A stretch of DNA of 64,000 nucleotides from Veillonellaceae bacterium (lineage in GTDB: Bacteria; Bacillota; Negativicutes; Veillonellales; Veillonellaceae): the NCBI GenBank assembly GCA_900766245.1, contig CAAFUR010000035.1:1-64000 (forward strand), in the 5' to 3' direction. The notes under the pieces were generated by a model that was not told the DNA's origin, ran no database searches, and was given only the letters and a program-made list of their open reading frames with translations. This document shows positions 24,851 to 33,587 of this stretch, piece by piece. The stretch's first letter is position 1. The number at the start of each line of letters is the position of its first letter. The position numbers and the translations under genes are program-made.

Positions 24851-25185
24851 TAAAATATGCAAAACGTTATCTTTCAAATGATATTTTTATAGAAATTAGA
24901 CAATCTATTCTCGGCGCCACACCTGTGGATGAGTTCTTTCCCTGGGGCATCAAAATTAATCTATGCAAGAAACGAGCAACCCATCATTTAGATATGCTAT
25001 TAAGGATGGCGCCCTTGTGGCATTTTTTTATTACTTAAATACAACCAACTCAAGAAGAGCACGGTGTGCCCCGAACAAACATTATGAAATACCGTTTGTG
25101 AGGGGTATGCCGTGCTCTTCCCTTTATCCTATTCACATAAGAACGCCACAAGGCACAAACCACAAGTAGTGCTTGCTCGTTTCCC
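24851..25185. other. Gene-free region holding a nested inverted repeat
   Basis: No convincing gene. A 68-codon plus-strand frame at 24963-25169 follows the fold-back repeats and has no ribosome site. The main content is the nested inverted repeat at 24969-25183. Confidence 0.55.
24969..25183. repeat. 215-bp nested inverted repeat downstream of uvrC
   Basis: Three pairs of arms are nested in order. Outer: GAAACGAGCAA (24969-24979) with TTGCTCGTTTC (25173-25183). Middle: CCTTGTGGC (25013-25021) with GCCACAAGG (25145-25153). Inner: GAAGAGCACGG continuing through TGTGCCCC (25054-25072) with GGGGTATGCCGTGCTCTTC (25102-25120), which pairs over 19 bp with wobbles and extends by ACAAAC/GTTTGT. A run of seven T follows the middle left arm. 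It may be a structured 3' UTR of uvrC or a fold-back repeat element. Confidence 0.7.
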
Positions 25186-27075
25186 TTAACGTTGATTCCG
25201 CCGAAAGAACTCATACACAGCCAAAGCCGCTTTTTTGTTCATTCCCTCAACGCTTTCCAATTCTTCCAACTCTGCTACTCGCATAGCATCTAAATTACCA
25301 AAGTGCTTATACAGCGCTTTTCTACGTTTCGGACCGATCCCCTCAATATGGTCGAGAACGGATTCTAAGTTCCGCTTTCCACGCAATCTACGATGATAGG
25401 TGATAGCAAAGCGATGGGCTTCGTCACGTATTTGTTGGAGCAATTGTAATTCGGGAGTATGGTGTTCTAGAATAATACTTTCTGACTCCCCTTCGACGAA
25501 TACTTCTTCGATTCGTTTTGCCAAAGATATGACAGGTACATCAGTAACTCCCATAGCACGGATGACTGGTAATGCTGCATTTAACTGACCTTTACCACCA
25601 TCAATGATAATCAAATCTGGCATAGGCCAATCTTTTTCATTACCGTAGCGCCGTTCCATAATCTCCGCCATAGACGCAAAATCGTCAGGCTTGCCTTGTA
25701 CTGTTTTCAGCTTGAATCGACGATACTCTCGTTTCGCCGGCTTTCCACCTTCAAAGACCACCATGGATGCCACCGTTTCTGCCCCTTGCATATGAGAAAT
25801 ATCGTAACATTCCATACGTTCTGGCAATCGTGGCAAGTCGAGTACTTCTGCTAATTTTTTCACAGCCCCACCGGACTTATCTATTGTGTATTGCCACTGA
25901 CGTCGGCGTTCTGCCAAGAAGTTCTGAGCATTTTCCTCCGCCATCTTGATAAGGTCTTTTTTATAGCCCCGTTGAGGTACAGATACGTCTACTTGTTGCC
26001 CTTTCATAGAGGTGAACCATTCACTAAATAGTTCACGGTCCACACTATCCATAGGCAATAGCAATTCTTTAGGTATGAACGTAGATCCTCCATAATACTG
26101 TTTAATGAACTCCGTCATCACTAGCTCTGGACTATCCCCTTCATGTTGGACAAAGTAATTTTCTCGTCCCAACAGCCTACCACTGCGAATGAAAAACAGT
26201 TGAATACATGCCATAGGACCATCGATAGCCATGCCTAGTACGTCCATATCGCCTCTCTGTGTGACCATGCGTTGCTTTTCTTGTACCTTTTGGATACTCA
26301 AGAGGTCATCTCGATACTTAGCAGCTAGTTCAAACTCTAGGTCCTCCGAGGCTTGTTCCATCTTGGATGTAATCTCTTGAATCACTTGGACTTGTTTCCC
26401 TTCAAAAAGAGCTACAATATCATCGATGTATTTGCGATAGGATTCTACCGTCACATAGTTCATGCAAGGTCCTTCACAATAGTGCATATGATATTGCAAG
26501 CAAGGTCGTTCTACTTTCATACTTTTACAGGTCCGTAAGGGATAATAGGAACGCAAGATGCGCAGTACATGATGCACAGCAGTTACATCTGTGAAAGGCC
26601 CAAAATACTTCGCTCCATCTCGTTCTAACCGACGTGTCATAAACAAGCGGGGGTACGCTTCTTGGACCGTTACTTTCACGTAAGGATATGTCTTATCATC
26701 ACGAAGCATAATATTATATTTCGGATGATGCTCCTTAATTAAGGTTGCCTCTAGGATTAGGGCTTCCATTTCTGTTTTTGTTTGAATCGTTTCTACATCC
26801 CAAGCACGGCGCATCATGGCCGTCACTTTCACAGAGCGATTCACATCTTGCTGCACATAAGACCGCACTCGATTGCGCAAGTTGATGGCCTTTCCCACAT
26901 AGATGATGCGCTGGTACTTGTCACGCCATAAGTAAACTCCTGGCGTGGTCGGTAGATGACTGACCTTTTCCAGTATATACGCTTGCTGTTCCGAATCACC
27001 CATCATCATATCTTGTTGACGTGATGGCTGAAAGTCTACTTCTTCTGCTTGCAATTGTCTATCGATAGGATTCAT
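25186..27075 (-). CDS. uvrC: Excinuclease ABC subunit C
   Basis: A 629-residue dual nuclease that makes both incisions in nucleotide excision repair. The GIY-YIG domain starts near residue 38 (LPTTPGVYLWRD, IIYVGKAINLRNRVRSY), the UVR motif lies near residues 230-265, the RNase H-like C-nuclease holds ECYDISHMQG and DLIIIDGGKGQLNAA, and two helix-hairpin-helix motifs end the protein (LDHIEGIGPKRRKALYKHFG). About 30 residues precede the usual N-terminus. The ATG at 27075 is supported by GAGGA 6 nt upstream and an ATGA overlap with the uvrA stop; an MMM run near residue 23 has no ribosome site. Confidence 0.95.
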   Translation of the reverse strand: MNPIDRQLQAEEVDFQPSRQQDMMMGDSEQQAYILEKVSHLPTTPGVYLWRDKYQRIIYVGKAINLRNRVRSYVQQDVNRSVKVTAMMRRAWDVETIQTKTEMEALILEATLIKEHHPKYNIMLRDDKTYPYVKVTVQEAYPRLFMTRRLERDGAKYFGPFTDVTAVHHVLRILRSYYPLRTCKSMKVERPCLQYHMHYCEGPCMNYVTVESYRKYIDDIVALFEGKQVQVIQEITSKMEQASEDLEFELAAKYRDDLLSIQKVQEKQRMVTQRGDMDVLGMAIDGPMACIQLFFIRSGRLLGRENYFVQHEGDSPELVMTEFIKQYYGGSTFIPKELLLPMDSVDRELFSEWFTSMKGQQVDVSVPQRGYKKDLIKMAEENAQNFLAERRRQWQYTIDKSGGAVKKLAEVLDLPRLPERMECYDISHMQGAETVASMVVFEGGKPAKREYRRFKLKTVQGKPDDFASMAEIMERRYGNEKDWPMPDLIIIDGGKGQLNAALPVIRAMGVTDVPVISLAKRIEEVFVEGESESIILEHHTPELQLLQQIRDEAHRFAITYHRRLRGKRNLESVLDHIEGIGPKRRKALYKHFGNLDAMRVAELEELESVEGMNKKAALAVYEFFRRNQR

Positions 27076-29936
27076 GGTGTATCCTCAGTGTGCAACGGAT
27101 GTTGTTCCATATAGGTTCTAGTTTTGTCTAACACAGGACCTAAGAATTTACCCGTGTAGCTTTCAGGTAAAGCAGCAATCTCCTCAGGTGTTCCAGTACC
27201 CACAATGGTACCGCCACGGAAACCACCTTCTGGACCTAAATCGATAATATGGTCCGCCGTTTTGATCACATCTAAATTATGCTCGATAACCACCACAGTA
27301 TCACCACCATCGCTGAGCTTTTGTAATACCTCTAAAAGCTTGCGGATATCTTCTACATGTAATCCAGTAGTCGGCTCATCCAGAATATATAGGGTTTTCC
27401 CTGTACTGCGCCGAGCCAGTTCAGTGGCTAGTTTCACACGCTGTGCTTCCCCACCAGACAAGGTAGTTGCCGCTTGCCCTAATCGAATATAGCCTAAGCC
27501 CACCTCTTGTAAAGTTACCAATTTACGATGAATTTTTGGAATAGCACTAAAGAAATCTACCGCTTCATCCACGACCATATCCAATACATCAGCAATGCTT
27601 TTACCTTTGTATTTCACTTCCATCGTTTCTCGATTGTATCGAGCTCCTTTACATACCTCACACGGTACATACACATCTGGCAAGAAATGCATTTCGATTT
27701 TGATGATGCCATCACCACGACACGCTTCACAGCGACCGCCTTTGACATTAAAGCTAAAACGCCCTGCTTTATAGCCACGAATCTTCGCTTCATTAGTTTG
27801 GCTGTATAACTCACGGATGGCATCGAACACACCTGTGTAGGTAGCTGGATTAGAACGCGGTGTTCTTCCGATTGGACTTTGGTCAATATTGATGATTTTA
27901 TCTACGTATTCTAAGCCACGAATCTCCTTGTGGGCTCCTACCTTATGATGACTTCTGTACAGTGCATTGGCTACACCTTTATATAAAATTTCGTTGATCA
28001 ATGTAGATTTACCGGATCCACTCACACCAGTCACAACAGTAAATAAACCGATAGGGAATTTCACATTGACTTGCTTCAAGTTGTTCTCTTTAGCACCACG
28101 GATTTCTAAGCAGGCTTTCGTAGGCTTTCTACGTTCTTTGGGCAATGGAATATATTTTTGGCCACTTAAATATTGACCAGTAATGGATTCTTTCACAGCC
28201 ATTACCTCTGGCACTGTCCCTTGCGCCACGATTTGTCCCCCATGTTCACCTGCCGCAGGTCCAATATCCACCAAATAGTCCGCTGCTAGCATCGTATCTT
28301 CATCGTGTTCTACCACGAGTAAGGTATTGCCTAAATCACGCAAACCTTTCAGTGTTTCGATTAATCGATCGTTATCACGTTGGTGTAAACCGATAGACGG
28401 TTCATCTAAAATGTATAAGACCCCAACGAGGCCAGAACCAATTTGTGTGGCCAATCGAATGCGTTGTGCTTCCCCACCAGATAAGGTGCCGGCACTGCGG
28501 TTCATCGTCAAATAATCTAAGCCCACATTATTTAGGAATCCCAAGCGAGCATTGATTTCTTTCAAAATTTGTGCCCCTATGAAAGCCTCTCGTTCCGCCA
28601 ACTGTAGATTGCCAAAATAGTCTACCGCTTCACTAATGGTTAGCTGTGTCACTTCATCTATATTTTTATCCCCTACACGGATAGCAAGGGATTCTGGTTT
28701 CAAACGAGCACCCTTACAAGCTGTACATGGTTTAATAGACATATAGGATTCGAACTCTTCCCGCATGCTATCCGTAGTAGCCTCTGCATGACGGCGTTTC
28801 ACCATTGGCAAAATACCTTCATATTCGGTATGGAATGTTTTCACCTCTCCACGCATATTTTCATAGTCAAAGGTCACTTTCTCAGTACTACCATACATGA
28901 CTTCTTTTTGTAAGGCTGTAGGTAGTTCTGAAAAACTTGCTTCTAATGTATATCCATGCGCTTTCAACAAGCCCTCTAATTGACGCATGAACCACGCATT
29001 AGGGTTCGAACTCAATGGGGCTACTCCCCCATCTATAAAAGACACCGTTGGATCTGGAATGACACGATCTGCATCTACCTCCATGGTACTACCTAATCCC
29101 AAACAGGATGGACAGGCACCAAAAGGACTGTTGAAGGAAAACATGCGAGGTTCAATTTCTGGCAATGAAATGTGACCATTAGGACAGGTAAAATGAACAC
29201 TGAATTGGTGGGCTGGGCCGTCTACCTCTTGAATGATGACAAAGCCTTCCCCATGATGAATGGCCGTTTCCAAAGAATCCGTTAAGCGGCTTTCTAAGCC
29301 TTCCTTGATAACAAGACGGTCTACCACAATTTCAATATTGTGTTTTTTATTTTTATCTAAGTTGATTTCGTCCTCAAAGGTATGAATCTCTCCATTGATG
29401 CGAACGCGAGCAAAGCCATTTTTACGGATTTGTTCCAACACTTTTTCATGGCGACCTTTTTTACCCCGTACCACGGGAGCCATCACCATAATCTTAGTAC
29501 GTTCCGGCAATTTCATGACTAAGTCTGTTATTTGCTCAACAGTCTGTTGGGCAATCTCTTCTCCACAAGTAGGGCAGTAAGCTCGACCAATGCGAGCAAA
29601 TAATAATCGCAAATAGTCATAAATTTCCGTCACCGTTCCCACCGTAGATCGAGGATTACGGCTCGTCGTTTTTTGGTCGATGGATATAGCCGGTGAAAGC
29701 CCCTCAATGTAATCTACATCAGGTTTATCCATTTGCCCCAAAAACTGGCGAGCATAGGCAGATAAGGACTCCACATATCTGCGCTGTCCTTCTGCATAAA
29801 TCGTATCAAAGGCTAGGGATGATTTACCAGATCCACTTAATCCTGTTAATACGATGAATTGATTTCTTGGTAGAGCCACGTCAATATTCTTCAAATTATG
29901 TTGACGGGCTCCTTTTATAATTAATTGATTTTTCAA
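27072..29936 (-). CDS. uvrA: Excinuclease ABC subunit A
   Basis: A 954-residue damage-recognition ATPase with two ABC modules. The first Walker A is GLSGSGKSSL (about residue 31) and the second GVSGSGKSTL (about residue 640). Signatures TLSGGEAQRIRLA and TLSGGEAQRVKLA follow, with LDEPSIGLHQRD and LDEPTTGLH as Walker B and D-loop. Zinc modules include CPTCGEE, the CxxC pairs in CTACKGARLKPE, and the CEACRGDGIIKIEMHFLPD to CEVCKGARYN insertion finger. It lies 8 bp after uvrB and overlaps uvrC by 4 bp. Confidence 0.97.
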   Translation of the reverse strand: MKNQLIIKGARQHNLKNIDVALPRNQFIVLTGLSGSGKSSLAFDTIYAEGQRRYVESLSAYARQFLGQMDKPDVDYIEGLSPAISIDQKTTSRNPRSTVGTVTEIYDYLRLLFARIGRAYCPTCGEEIAQQTVEQITDLVMKLPERTKIMVMAPVVRGKKGRHEKVLEQIRKNGFARVRINGEIHTFEDEINLDKNKKHNIEIVVDRLVIKEGLESRLTDSLETAIHHGEGFVIIQEVDGPAHQFSVHFTCPNGHISLPEIEPRMFSFNSPFGACPSCLGLGSTMEVDADRVIPDPTVSFIDGGVAPLSSNPNAWFMRQLEGLLKAHGYTLEASFSELPTALQKEVMYGSTEKVTFDYENMRGEVKTFHTEYEGILPMVKRRHAEATTDSMREEFESYMSIKPCTACKGARLKPESLAIRVGDKNIDEVTQLTISEAVDYFGNLQLAEREAFIGAQILKEINARLGFLNNVGLDYLTMNRSAGTLSGGEAQRIRLATQIGSGLVGVLYILDEPSIGLHQRDNDRLIETLKGLRDLGNTLLVVEHDEDTMLAADYLVDIGPAAGEHGGQIVAQGTVPEVMAVKESITGQYLSGQKYIPLPKERRKPTKACLEIRGAKENNLKQVNVKFPIGLFTVVTGVSGSGKSTLINEILYKGVANALYRSHHKVGAHKEIRGLEYVDKIINIDQSPIGRTPRSNPATYTGVFDAIRELYSQTNEAKIRGYKAGRFSFNVKGGRCEACRGDGIIKIEMHFLPDVYVPCEVCKGARYNRETMEVKYKGKSIADVLDMVVDEAVDFFSAIPKIHRKLVTLQEVGLGYIRLGQAATTLSGGEAQRVKLATELARRSTGKTLYILDEPTTGLHVEDIRKLLEVLQKLSDGGDTVVVIEHNLDVIKTADHIIDLGPEGGFRGGTIVGTGTPEEIAALPESYTGKFLGPVLDKTRTYMEQHPLHTEDTP

Positions 29937-29944
29937 AATAACTC

Positions 29945-32053
29945 CTATTCTTCATTCATGTCTGACCAAATTTGGCGCAATCTGCCCAATTCATCACGCA
30001 ACTCTGCAGCTCGTTCAAATTCTAATTGTTTTGCTGCTGCTTTCATGAGGCGTGTGGTCTCTTCAATGGCATTGAACACATCTTCTTTCGTTTCGTACTG
30101 CATTTTCTGTGAAAGTGGCTCAACCGTTTCTGCCACCACTTCTGTTGGAGCTGTTGTATCATACACCATAGTGCTATTCTGTTTAGACTTGCGACTTTTC
30201 TTAGGTGTAGAAACTTCACCCTCAACTTTGGTCAATTCAATTAAGTCTTTCACTTCCTTGCGCACTGTGCGTGGTGTAATACCATGCTCTCTGTTGTAGG
30301 ACTCTTGCAGAGCACGACGGCGTTCTGTTTCATCCATGGCACGTTGCATAGAGCCTGTGATGCGGTCCGCATACATAATAACTTTCCCTTTTTCATTACG
30401 AGCTGCACGGCCTATGGTCTGAATCAAGGACGTATCACTGCGCAAGAAGCCTTCCTTATCTGCATCTAAAATAGCCACTAAGGATACTTCTGGCATATCT
30501 AAGCCTTCCCGTAGTAAGTTAATCCCCACGAGAACATCAAAAACACCGGCCCGTAAATCACGGATAATATCGGCACGCTCAATGGTAGCAATGTCGGAGT
30601 GTAAATAGCGCACTCGAATCCCCATTTCTTTTAGGTAATTAGTTAAATCCTCTGCCATTTTCTTCGTTAACGTCGTTACCAACACCCGTTCATCCGACTT
30701 CGCACGGTCTTTAATTTCTCCTAATAGATCATCCATCTGCCCCTTAATAGGTCGGATTTCAATAATAGGATCTAGCAAACCTGTTGGACGAATAATTTGT
30801 TCTGCTACATTGGTCTGTACTTCCATCTCATAAGGCCCTGGTGTAGCAGATACATAGACAATTTGATTGATTCTCTCTACAAACTCTTCAAATTTTAACG
30901 GTCGATTATCCGCCGCCGATGGCAAGCGGAATCCGTAGTCGATCAAATTATGTTTCCGAGCTTGGTCACCATTATACATGGCACGAATTTGTGGCAAGGT
31001 CACATGGGATTCATCAATGATGATAAGGAAATCATCTGTAAAATAGTCGATAAGGGTCATTGGCGCTTCTCCAGGTTGACGGTTAGACAACAGACGGGAG
31101 TAGTTTTCAATCCCCGAGCAATAGCCCATTTCCTGCATCATTTCAATATCATATCGTGTTCGTTGCTCCAATCGTTGCGCTTCTAAGAGACGGCCATTTT
31201 CATTAAAGTATGCCAAACGTTCAGCCAATTCTGTCTCGATGCGGCCGATGGCAAGGTCTAACTTTTCCTTCGTCGTTACATAGTGAGAAGCTGGATAGAT
31301 AGCCACGTGTTTGCGCTCTACAATCACATCACCTGTAAGCACATCGATTTCCACTAAACGATCGATTTCATCGCCAAACATTTCTACACGAATGGCTCTT
31401 TCACTGGTGCCAGCTGGGAAAATTTCCAACGTATCCCCTTGTACTCGGAAAGTACCCCTCACGAAATTCATGTCATTTCGAGTGTATTGGATAGATACCA
31501 ATTTACGAAGTATATCATCACGGCTATATTCCTGACCTTGTCGTAAGGATACACAGAGCGTACTATAGTCCTCTGGGTCCCCTAAGCCGTAGATGCAACT
31601 AACAGATGCGACGATGATTACATCTTTCCGCTCAAATAAGTTCATTGTCGCCGAGTGGCGCAGCTTATCGATTTCTTCATTGATGGACGCATCTTTTTCA
31701 ATGTATGTATCTGTAGAGGCAATGTACGCCTCTGGTTGGTAATAATCGTAATAGGACACAAAGTATTCCACTGCATTCTTAGGGAAAAAGCTTTTGAACT
31801 CACTGGCCAATTGGGCTGCTAATGTCTTATTGTGGGCGATGATCAAAGTCGGCTTTTGTACGGCTTCGATGAGTTTGGCCATGGTATATGTTTTTCCTGT
31901 ACCTGTAGCACCTAGTAATACCTGTGCCCATTCCCCTCGTTCAATTCCCTCTGCCAAGGACTGAATGGCCTTTGGTTGGTCACCCATCGGTGAATAGGGG
32001 GCCTCTACTTGAAAAGGTATGCCTTCCTCAGGAAAATGATGCAATCCGCTCAT
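29945..32053 (-). CDS. uvrB: Excinuclease ABC subunit B
   Basis: A 702-residue DNA-bound helicase-like subunit. Walker A GATGTGKT is near residue 49, the beta-hairpin region YYDYYQPEAYIASTDTYIEK follows, then LIIIDESHVTLPQ (DEAD-type motif), EGLDMPEVSLVAILDADKEGF and QTIGRAARNEKGKVIMYAD. The C-terminal UVR domain binding UvrC is EETTRLMKAAAKQLEFERAAEL. It is about 40 residues longer than B. subtilis UvrB owing to a Lys/Ser/Thr-rich linker before the UVR domain. It is the first gene of the uvrB-uvrA-uvrC operon. Confidence 0.97.
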   Translation of the reverse strand: MSGLHHFPEEGIPFQVEAPYSPMGDQPKAIQSLAEGIERGEWAQVLLGATGTGKTYTMAKLIEAVQKPTLIIAHNKTLAAQLASEFKSFFPKNAVEYFVSYYDYYQPEAYIASTDTYIEKDASINEEIDKLRHSATMNLFERKDVIIVASVSCIYGLGDPEDYSTLCVSLRQGQEYSRDDILRKLVSIQYTRNDMNFVRGTFRVQGDTLEIFPAGTSERAIRVEMFGDEIDRLVEIDVLTGDVIVERKHVAIYPASHYVTTKEKLDLAIGRIETELAERLAYFNENGRLLEAQRLEQRTRYDIEMMQEMGYCSGIENYSRLLSNRQPGEAPMTLIDYFTDDFLIIIDESHVTLPQIRAMYNGDQARKHNLIDYGFRLPSAADNRPLKFEEFVERINQIVYVSATPGPYEMEVQTNVAEQIIRPTGLLDPIIEIRPIKGQMDDLLGEIKDRAKSDERVLVTTLTKKMAEDLTNYLKEMGIRVRYLHSDIATIERADIIRDLRAGVFDVLVGINLLREGLDMPEVSLVAILDADKEGFLRSDTSLIQTIGRAARNEKGKVIMYADRITGSMQRAMDETERRRALQESYNREHGITPRTVRKEVKDLIELTKVEGEVSTPKKSRKSKQNSTMVYDTTAPTEVVAETVEPLSQKMQYETKEDVFNAIEETTRLMKAAAKQLEFERAAELRDELGRLRQIWSDMNEE

Positions 32054-32124
32054 AGTCCCTCCTTATATATCTATCTCTATAATCCTGAAAGTTCATTGTT
32101 AATTCTATATCTAGTAACTTCTAT

Positions 32125-32164
32125 ATTATATCACGAATGGTTATTTTATTGTACTGTATGTTCG
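32125..32164 (-). promoter_or_regulatory. Candidate uvrBAC promoter with a partial SOS-box-like site
   Basis: A perfect minus-strand TATAAT (32125-32130) lies 72 bp before uvrB, with a poor -35. Next to it CGAACATACAGTAC (32151-32164) shares the left half CGAAC and spacing of the Firmicutes LexA box, but the right half is degenerate. Confidence 0.3.
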
Positions 32165-32210
32165 ATACAAATCAGACACAACGAGTAGACTGTACGCATC
32201 CCCTATATAC

Positions 32211-32244
32211 AAAAAGAAAAGCTGAATCTAAGATCCAACTTTTC
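32211..32244 (-). terminator. Terminator at the end of the fapR-to-ftsY gene run
   Basis: On the minus strand GAAAAGTTGGAT / ATTCAGCTTTTC form a 12-bp stem with wobbles and a 5-nt loop, followed by TTTTTG, 18 bp after the hypothetical gene stop. Confidence 0.8.
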
Positions 32245-32261
32245 TCCATTGCTTATATAGT

Positions 32262-32660
32262 TTATCCTTTGCCACGAATACGGCGCAATTCTTCTTCAGT
32301 AATCGGCGTATCTCCTTGCAAGGTTTGTGTGGCTGTGTCATCACCTTCTAACATTTCGATGAAGATGGCAATACCACAATCAGATAAATGATGACTTTCA
32401 TCACCATGATCATGTTTTAGGGAGTCCTTCATGTTCTCAGAAATACGATGGACAAAATTCCATTGCTCATCGGTGTAGCTTTCAATACGACTAGCAATTT
32501 CTTTCCAATTACTTAAAAGTAAGCGTGTAAGAGGTCTGTACAAATCACCACCTACAAATTCCATAATATCTACAGCACATTCAATACTGTCCCTATCGAT
32601 ACCATAACCATTCATTTCATTTTGGTCCACCACATAGTCATATAATTGTTTTCTAGTCAT
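32262..32660 (-). CDS. Hypothetical 132-residue protein after ftsY
   Basis: Family not recognised. The protein is soluble, acidic and mostly helical in appearance, with no signal peptide or membrane segment. It starts MTRKQLYDYVVDQNE, has a His/Asp-rich loop DSLKHDHGDESHHLSD near residues 80-95, and ends TEEELRRIRGKG. It begins 6 bp after the ftsY stop and ends just before a terminator, so it is the last gene of the smc-ftsY transcript. The histidine cluster could bind metal, but nothing more can be said. Confidence 0.75.
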   Translation of the reverse strand: MTRKQLYDYVVDQNEMNGYGIDRDSIECAVDIMEFVGGDLYRPLTRLLLSNWKEIASRIESYTDEQWNFVHRISENMKDSLKHDHGDESHHLSDCGIAIFIEMLEGDDTATQTLQGDTPITEEELRRIRGKG

Positions 32661-32666
32661 GGTCCA

Positions 32667-33587
32667 CTATTCTCCTTTGTCAAAAAGAGCATTAGCAAAT
32701 TCTTTTGCATTGAAAGGACGCAAGTCATCCATTTGCTCACCCACGCCAATCCAACGCACAGGAACGCCCAACTCTTCTTTGATAGAGATAACTACACCAC
32801 CTTTTGCGGTACCATCTAATTTAGTCACCACAATCCCTGTCACAGGTACTGCTTCACCGAATAGTTTTGCTTGGCTTACCGCATTTTGACCTGTAGTGCC
32901 ATCAAGTACTAATAAGGTTTGATGCGGTGCACCTGGAATTTGTTTGTCTGCTACACGGCCGATTTTTTTCAACTCTTCCATAAGGTTTACTTTTGTGTGC
33001 AAGCGCCCTGCTGTATCTACAATGACTAAGTCTGCTTCTTTAGCAACTGCTGAGGCACAGGCATCGAATACCACTGCTGCTGGATCCGCACCTTCCTTAT
33101 GTTTTACAATGGATACACCTACGCGATCGGCCCAAATGGATAATTGTTCAGAGGCAGCTGCCCGGAATGTATCCCCTGCTGCAATGATTACTTTTTTACC
33201 TTGCTCTGCATAGTAATGAGCTAATTTCGCAATGGTTGTTGTTTTACCAACACCATTCACTCCCACCACCAAGATCACTTCTGGTTTGTGGAGCTCCAAC
33301 ACTTCTTCTTGGGCTCCTAGCATTTCTGTAATGCGTTCTTCCATGAAAGGCATAACTTCACCAGTATTATTGATAATCCCCTCTGTCACACCTCGGCGAA
33401 TTTCTTTCATTAAATAGGCCGTTGTTTTAGGTCCTAAATCACCTACTAGCATAGTAGCTTCTAAATCATCTAAAAAATCATCATCAATTTCTGCATAACC
33501 AATAACGATGGTTTCTACTTTCTTTACAAAATTATTTTTTGTCTTTTCTAAGCCCGCTTTCACACGGTCAAAAAAACTAAATGCCAT
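32667..33587 (-). CDS. ftsY: Signal recognition particle receptor FtsY
   Basis: A 306-residue SRP GTPase that docks ribosome-SRP complexes at the membrane. It has a short N-terminal region (MAFSFFDRVKAGLEKTK), an N-domain with DLEATMLVGDLG, and a G-domain with GVNGVGKTTTIAKLA (G1), GDTFRAAASEQL, VDTAGRLHTK (G3) and TKLDGTAKGG (G4). It lacks the long acidic A-domain of E. coli FtsY, as in other Firmicutes. The start overlaps the smc stop by 11 bp. Confidence 0.96.
   Translation of the reverse strand: MAFSFFDRVKAGLEKTKNNFVKKVETIVIGYAEIDDDFLDDLEATMLVGDLGPKTTAYLMKEIRRGVTEGIINNTGEVMPFMEERITEMLGAQEEVLELHKPEVILVVGVNGVGKTTTIAKLAHYYAEQGKKVIIAAGDTFRAAASEQLSIWADRVGVSIVKHKEGADPAAVVFDACASAVAKEADLVIVDTAGRLHTKVNLMEELKKIGRVADKQIPGAPHQTLLVLDGTTGQNAVSQAKLFGEAVPVTGIVVTKLDGTAKGGVVISIKEELGVPVRWIGVGEQMDDLRPFNAKEFANALFDKGE

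Noticed and set aside
24963..25169. 68-codon plus-strand frame after the putative toxin locus
   Set aside because: It follows the nested inverted repeat, lacks a ribosome site and contains the arms in both orientations. It is better explained as part of the repeat element.
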